Source: an uncultured Roseobacter sp. (GTDB lineage Bacteria > Pseudomonadota > Alphaproteobacteria > Rhodobacterales > Rhodobacteraceae). From it: 64,000 nucleotides of DNA. The notes below the pieces were generated by a model. The model saw only the letters and a list, made by a program, of their open reading frames with translations. It did not search any database and was not told where the DNA came from. The first letter of the stretch is position 1, and the number at the start of each line of letters is the position of its first letter. The DNA lies in the NCBI RefSeq assembly GCF_947488185.1, contig NZ_CANKYM010000005.1, forward strand, positions 62,001-126,000, read 5' to 3'. Shown piece after piece: positions 59,793 to 64,000 of the stretch. The position numbers were made by a program, and so were the translations under genes.

Positions 59793-62150
59793 ATGAATTG
59801 GGGCAAACTGGGCGCAGGCCCACGTTTTTTCGGGCAATCTAAAACACTGACATCGACACTGCGAGCAACTGGCTTTTGTCTTTCTTTATCAATGGCCTGG
59901 ATGGCATCGGCGACGCCAGCTCTGGCACAGCAGGTGACGCTCAACTCGATTTCCATCGACGGAAACATCAGAATTGGTGACGCCGCCATCCTGACCCGTG
60001 CAGGAATCGCCCGCGGTCAGACCATCAGCGCGGCGCAGCTGAATGAAGCCTATCAACGCCTGATCGACTCCGGACTGTTCGAGACAGTGACATTCGATCC
60101 ACAAGGCAACGGCTTGCGGATTACCGTGGTTGAACTGCCCACCATCAACCGTATCAGTTTCGAAGGAAACAACCGTCTTGATGACGAAGCGCTGGCCGCC
60201 GCCATCAATTCCAACGAAAGACGTGTGTTCAACCCGGCACAGGTGGAACGGGATGCCGAACTCATAGCGAATGCCTATGCAGGCGAGGGTCGGCTTGCCG
60301 CAAAGGTGACCCCAACCATCATTCGCCGCTCTGACAACCGTGTCGATCTGGTGTTCGAGATTTTCGAAGGCGACACCATTGAGATTGAACGCCTCAGCTT
60401 TGTCGGCAACCGCGAATATTCCGACCGCCGCCTGCGCCGTGTTCTTGAGACCAAGCAGGCGGGGTTCTTCCGCGCAGTTGTGCGGTCTGACCTGCTGGTC
60501 GAAGACCGTATCGAATTTGACAGGCAGCTGTTGCGCGACTTCTACCTGTCGCGCGGCTACATCGATTTCCGGGTGAATTCCGTCAACGCTGAGTTAACCG
60601 AAGAGCGCGACGGCTATTTCCTCGTGTTCAACGTAGAGGAAGGTCAACGCTTCCGGTTCGGCGAAATCAACGTCACCAGTAACGTGCCCGGGGCGGACTC
60701 CGAGGTCTACCGCGATATCGTGAAGATCAAGCCCGGGGTCGTTTACTCTCCGACCCTGCTGGAAAACGATATCGCACGCATGGAACGCCAAGCCATACGG
60801 GATGGTGTCGATTTTCTGCGTGTCGAACCGCGAGTGACGCGGGATGACCGCAATCTTGAACTGGACATCGAATATGTCCTGACCCGCGGCCCGCGCGTCT
60901 TTGTCGAACGTATTGATGTCGAAGGAAATACCACGACCCTCGATCAGGTGGTGCGCCGTCAGTTCGACAGTGTTGAAGGTGACCCCTTCAATCCGCGCGA
61001 AATCCGCGAGGCGGCGGAACGGATCCGCGCCCTTGGCTATTTTGAAACGGCGGAGGTGAACGCGCGCGAAGGGTCGACACCGGATCAGGTTGTTGTGGAT
61101 GTGGACGTGGTGGAGGCGCCGACCGGGTCCTTCAGTTTCGGTGCGTCCTTCTCGAACAACGACGGTCTCGGGTTCGCGATCCGGTTTGCGGAACAGAACT
61201 TCCTTGGGCGTGGGCAGCGGCTCAGCCTGAGCGTCGCGACCGCAGAGGAATCGCGGCGCTATGGCGTGACCTTCGAAGAGCCTGCCTTTCTGGGACGCGA
61301 TCTGACGTTTGGCCTCCGCTTTGACATCGCCGAGACGGACAGTTCCTTCACCACTTATGATACTGACCGGTTTATTTTCCAGCCGTCACTGACATTCCCG
61401 GTGGGCGAGAATTCGACCCTGCAATTGCGCTATACCGCTGAAGAGTCTGAAATGACGGCGCGCGAAACGCCGGTAAATGGCGCGGTCATCGGCAACGAGA
61501 TTGCCGTCGGCGCACAGTCCAGCAGCGCGGTTGGTTACCAGTTGACTTATGATACCCGTATTGGCGGCCTCAATCCGAACTCCGGGTACCTGCTGCAGTT
61601 CTCGCAGGATTTTGCCGGGCTGGGAGGTGATGCGCAGTACATCAAGACAGTCGCCCGTGCGATTGGTGAAACCAAAGTGTGGAACGAAGAGGTGACCCTG
61701 CGCGCGTCACTGGAAGGCGGTGCCCTATCGTGGAGCGACGGCACCAACCGGGCCGTGGACCGGTTCCTGAACAACACCAACATCATTCGCGGGTTTGAAC
61801 CCGGCGGGATCGGCCCGCGCGATCTTTCCGTCAGCGGTGAGGATCCTCTGGGCGGCAACCTCTACGTTGCAGCGCGGTTCGAAGCGGAATTTCCCCTTGG
61901 TCTGCCCGAAGAATATGGCATCACGGGTGGCCTCTTTTATGACGTGGGTAATTTCTGGGACCTCAGCGACGTGAATACCTCCGGAGGCACTATTGTCGGT
62001 GAGGGTGGGTCCTTCCGCCACGTGATCGGCTTCGCTATCCTGTGGAACACGCCTGTGGGTCCGCTGCGGTTCAACTTCACTGATGCGATCCGCAAGGAAG
62101 ATTTCGACCGCGACCAGACTTTCGAATTGACGCTGAGCACGTCGTTCTAG
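59793..62150 (+). CDS. bamA: Outer membrane protein assembly factor BamA
   Basis: This 785-residue outer-membrane insertase has a signal peptide (cut near residue 45, PALA-QQ), five POTRA domains (about 47-440) and a C-terminal 16-strand barrel that ends in the aromatic C-terminus STSF. Features include GNNRLDDEALAAAIN, VERIDVEGNTTT and the barrel's NTNIIRGFEPGGIGPRDLS. Upstream 162 bases contain the promoter region and a weak dyad. ompH follows after 4 bases. Confidence 0.96.
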   Translation: MNWGKLGAGPRFFGQSKTLTSTLRATGFCLSLSMAWMASATPALAQQVTLNSISIDGNIRIGDAAILTRAGIARGQTISAAQLNEAYQRLIDSGLFETVTFDPQGNGLRITVVELPTINRISFEGNNRLDDEALAAAINSNERRVFNPAQVERDAELIANAYAGEGRLAAKVTPTIIRRSDNRVDLVFEIFEGDTIEIERLSFVGNREYSDRRLRRVLETKQAGFFRAVVRSDLLVEDRIEFDRQLLRDFYLSRGYIDFRVNSVNAELTEERDGYFLVFNVEEGQRFRFGEINVTSNVPGADSEVYRDIVKIKPGVVYSPTLLENDIARMERQAIRDGVDFLRVEPRVTRDDRNLELDIEYVLTRGPRVFVERIDVEGNTTTLDQVVRRQFDSVEGDPFNPREIREAAERIRALGYFETAEVNAREGSTPDQVVVDVDVVEAPTGSFSFGASFSNNDGLGFAIRFAEQNFLGRGQRLSLSVATAEESRRYGVTFEEPAFLGRDLTFGLRFDIAETDSSFTTYDTDRFIFQPSLTFPVGENSTLQLRYTAEESEMTARETPVNGAVIGNEIAVGAQSSSAVGYQLTYDTRIGGLNPNSGYLLQFSQDFAGLGGDAQYIKTVARAIGETKVWNEEVTLRASLEGGALSWSDGTNRAVDRFLNNTNIIRGFEPGGIGPRDLSVSGEDPLGGNLYVAARFEAEFPLGLPEEYGITGGLFYDVGNFWDLSDVNTSGGTIVGEGGSFRHVIGFAILWNTPVGPLRFNFTDAIRKEDFDRDQTFELTLSTSF

Positions 62151-62154
62151 TCCG

Positions 62155-62718
62155 ATGACGCGGTTGGCGGGCATTCTGGCGGTTTTCACAACTGTCTGGC
62201 TGGCCGCCGCCGCTCTTCCGGGACCTGTGCAGGCGCAGCGGATTGGGCCGGTGCAAAGCCCGATCCTGACCATCGATGCGGATCGTCTTTTTGCGGAAAG
62301 CGATTTTGGCCAGCGTATGGTCGCTGAATTTGAGGCGCGCGGGGCAGAACTGGCAGCTGAAAACCGGCGCATCGAGGAAGCCCTCGAAACAGAGGAACGG
62401 GAGCTCACCGAGCAACGCGCCACGATGGAGGCGGCAGCTTTTCGGCTGCTCGCGGATGCGTTTGACGAAAAAGTTCAGAAAACCCGGCGCACTCAGGATG
62501 CAAAAACCCGCGAGCTCAATCTTGCCTTTGAGGAACGGCGCGGCGTTTTTCTCAACGCTGCGGCCCCTGTGTTGGAGCGCCTGATGCGGGAGGCGGGGGC
62601 AGCTGTGATCCTGGAGAAACGCTCCGTCTTTCTCAGCTCCAACGCCATTGATGTGACCCGTGCGGCGATTGAACGGCTTAACGCCGTTCTGGGCGATGGC
62701 GAAGGCGTTTCAGAGTAA
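62155..62718 (+). CDS. Skp/OmpH family periplasmic chaperone
   Basis: This 187-residue chaperone has a signal peptide (VQA-QR) and a long coiled coil (about residues 60-150, alternating Glu, Arg and Ala) that holds unfolded outer-membrane proteins. ILTIDADRLFAESDFGQRMV is the family's opening. It is between bamA and fabZ, the usual place for skp. Confidence 0.9.
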   Translation: MTRLAGILAVFTTVWLAAAALPGPVQAQRIGPVQSPILTIDADRLFAESDFGQRMVAEFEARGAELAAENRRIEEALETEERELTEQRATMEAAAFRLLADAFDEKVQKTRRTQDAKTRELNLAFEERRGVFLNAAAPVLERLMREAGAAVILEKRSVFLSSNAIDVTRAAIERLNAVLGDGEGVSE

Positions 62719-62839
62719 TCCACAGGATGAACGACATGCCGCGCCGGACGTCGCGCCGACGGAGCAGGGCGTGACACTGCACCGCGAAACAATGGAGGCC
62801 GACACCACCGTGCTTGCTCCGCTGCGGCTGAATTGCTAG
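62696..62839 (+). CDS. Possible small ORF overlapping ompH end (47 residues)
   Basis: An out-of-frame 48-codon ORF starts inside the last codons of ompH and ends at TAG 62839 (MAKAFQSNPQDERHAAPDVA, PTEQGVTLHRETMEADTTVL, APLRLNC). GC at third positions is high, as in coding DNA here, but no good Shine-Dalgarno is seen and I recognise no homologue. Included with low confidence. Confidence 0.25.
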   Translation: MAKAFQSNPQDERHAAPDVAPTEQGVTLHRETMEADTTVLAPLRLNC

Positions 62840-62840
62840 G

Positions 62841-62858
62841 CAAGGGGTCAAGCCCTTG
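62841..62858. promoter_or_regulatory. Hairpin upstream of fabZ
   Basis: CAAGGG-GTCAAG-CCCTTG is a perfect 6-bp dyad, 20 bases before the fabZ start. It has no T-run, so it may be a processing or stability element. Confidence 0.35.
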
Positions 62859-62878
62859 AGGACAAAAGGACACCTAAC

Positions 62879-63349
62879 ATGACAAGCGCCGAAGCCGGTC
62901 CCGTGACCAGCGCCGATATTCAGCTCATCCAGCGCATTATCCCGCATCGCTATCCCTTTCTTCTGGTCGACAAGGTTGTCGATATCCAGGGTACGGCGTC
63001 GGCCACGGGCATCAAGAACGTCACCATGAACGAACCGCATTTTCAGGGGCACTTTCCCGGCCTGCCAATCATGCCCGGCGTGACGATCATCGAGGCGATG
63101 GCGCAAACTGCGGCGGTGATGGTCGGCGTGACGCTGGGCATGGCGGACAAGAACATGAAGGTCTATTTTATGGCCATTGACAAGGCCAAGTTCCGGCGCA
63201 AGGTGGGGCCCGGCGACGTGCTGGAGATGCAACTGCAGACCCTGCGCGGCAAGCCCGGTGGCAAGGTCTGGCGCTTTGGCGGTGTGGCGTCGGTTGATGG
63301 CGAGATGGCCGCGGAATGCGAATTCACCGCGATGATGGATCTGGGGTAG
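62879..63349 (+). CDS. fabZ: 3-hydroxyacyl-ACP dehydratase FabZ
   Basis: This 156-residue hot-dog dehydratase makes trans-2-enoyl-ACP in fatty acid synthesis. The catalytic His58 (GHFPG) and Glu72 ([10 protein letters not shown]) are present, with [13 protein letters not shown] at the start. AAAAGGAC precedes the start. lpxA begins 6 bases after its stop. Confidence 0.96.
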   Translation: MTSAEAGPVTSADIQLIQRIIPHRYPFLLVDKVVDIQGTASATGIKNVTMNEPHFQGHFPGLPIMPGVTIIEAMAQTAAVMVGVTLGMADKNMKVYFMAIDKAKFRRKVGPGDVLEMQLQTLRGKPGGKVWRFGGVASVDGEMAAECEFTAMMDLG

Positions 63350-63355
63350 CCGCAG

Positions 63356-64000
63356 ATGAGCAATATTCACCCCAGCGCGGTGATCGAAGACGGCGCGCAG
63401 ATCGATCCGGGGGCCCGGGTCGGGCCGTTCTGTTGCGTGGGCGCGCAGGTGCGCCTGGCTGCGGGTGTGGAACTGAAGAGCCATGTGGTTGTCACCGGCC
63501 GCACGGACGTCGGGGAAGAGACGGTGATTTTCCCGTTTTCGGTGATTGGCGAGATCCCGCAGGACCTGAAATTCAAAGGCGAAGCCAGCCAGCTGATCAT
63601 CGGCAAACGCAACCGTATCCGCGAGCATGTGACGATGAATTCCGGCACCGAGGGCGGCGGCGGGGTGACCCGCATCGGCGATGACGGGCTGTTCATGGCG
63701 GGCTGCCACATTGCCCATGACGCGGTCATCGGCAATCGCTGTATCATCGTGAATTCCGTGGCCATCGCCGGGCATTGCATCCTTGAGGATGACGTCATCG
63801 TTGGTGGCCTCTCCGGGGTGCATCAGTTCGTGCGCATCGGGCGTGGCGCGATCATCGGTGCCGTGACCATGGTGACCAATGATGTGATCCCCTACGGGTT
63901 GGTGCAGGCCCCCCGCGGCGAGCTGGACGGGCTGAACCTTGTAGGCCTCAAACGGCGCGGGGTGGCACGCAGTGATATCACAGCACTCAGGGCTGCGTTC
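63356..64000 (+). CDS. lpxA: UDP-N-acetylglucosamine acyltransferase, 3' end cut by window edge
   Basis: The first 215 codons of lpxA are visible; the gene runs off the window. It is the first enzyme of lipid A synthesis. The hexapeptide left-handed beta-helix is clear (IHPSAVIEDGAQIDPGARVG; VGEETVIFPFSVIGEIPQDL), with HVTMNSGT, the catalytic-type His in MAGCHIAHDAVIGNR and GGLSGVHQFVRIG. Start ATG 63356, 6 bases after fabZ. Confidence 0.94.
   Translation, partial: MSNIHPSAVIEDGAQIDPGARVGPFCCVGAQVRLAAGVELKSHVVVTGRTDVGEETVIFPFSVIGEIPQDLKFKGEASQLIIGKRNRIREHVTMNSGTEGGGGVTRIGDDGLFMAGCHIAHDAVIGNRCIIVNSVAIAGHCILEDDVIVGGLSGVHQFVRIGRGAIIGAVTMVTNDVIPYGLVQAPRGELDGLNLVGLKRRGVARSDITALRAAF

Overview
This window looks like a chromosomal segment of a marine Rhodobacterales bacterium of the Roseobacter group. 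The evidence is high GC with GC-rich third codon positions, several protein families largely confined to Rhodobacterales (DUF6778 lipoprotein, RSP_2647-type RNA methyltransferase next to an RSP_2648-type PIN protein, DUF2852, Hint-domain secreted protein, a DksA with one cysteine), two dimethylglycine/sarcosine dehydrogenase-like flavoproteins, and the order pyrH-frr-uppS-cdsA-dxr-rseP-bamA-ompH-fabZ-lpxA. I see no prophage, transposase, CRISPR array or rRNA. One tRNA (Leu, CAA) is present.

Layout. 1-5.8 kb: the two membrane subunits of a TRAP transporter (the small one cut by the window edge), a LysR regulator, and divergent EamA and LysE exporters. 5.8-7.6 kb: bpt, an RDD protein and a DUF2852 protein, read leftward. 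7.8-13.6 kb: glnE, a small conserved ORF, a DUF6778 lipoprotein, an rRNA methyltransferase and a PIN protein. 13.6-18.5 kb: a leftward block of MoxR ATPase, GNAT, DUF2927 lipoprotein, a 55-residue membrane protein, a CoxE-type VWA protein and an M48 peptidase. 18.7-25 kb: dksA, a flavin monooxygenase, an arginine/citrulline catabolic operon (arginase, ctlX, ornithine cyclodeaminase) with a divergent AsnC-type regulator, dsbB, and a DedA-like protein. 25-28.4 kb: tRNA-Leu, a hairpin-rich 0.6 kb spacer, and an 863-residue LamG/RTX/Hint protein. 28.4-36.2 kb: a MobA-like nucleotidyltransferase and two DMGDH-like flavoproteins flanking an AhpD-like/Rrf2 pair and an orphan cysteine-rich exported protein. 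36.2-37.4 kb: an orphan Asp-rich repeat protein. 37.4-47 kb: a CorC-like protein, a metallophosphoesterase, xerD, two envelope proteins, aroK-aroB, GNAT, ssb, a lytic transglycosylase and two orphan proteins. 47-52.6 kb: a peptide-type ABC transporter without a binding protein, plus an AraC regulator. 52.7-64 kb: miaA, then the UMP kinase/ribosome recycling/isoprenoid/phospholipid/outer-membrane/lipid A run, cut inside lpxA.

Much of the window is housekeeping and envelope biogenesis. The accessory interest is concentrated at 25-37.4 kb. The most unusual observations are: a terminator-like hairpin with the methyltransferase start codon in its loop (11.8 kb); an Asp-rich LPDII-repeat orphan protein (36.6 kb); twin 19-bp palindromes before glnE/DUF2852 (7.7 kb); a conserved MoxR-VWA-DUF2927 envelope block containing an unlisted 55-residue membrane protein; and two copies of an interspersed intergenic element (14.3 and 49.3 kb).
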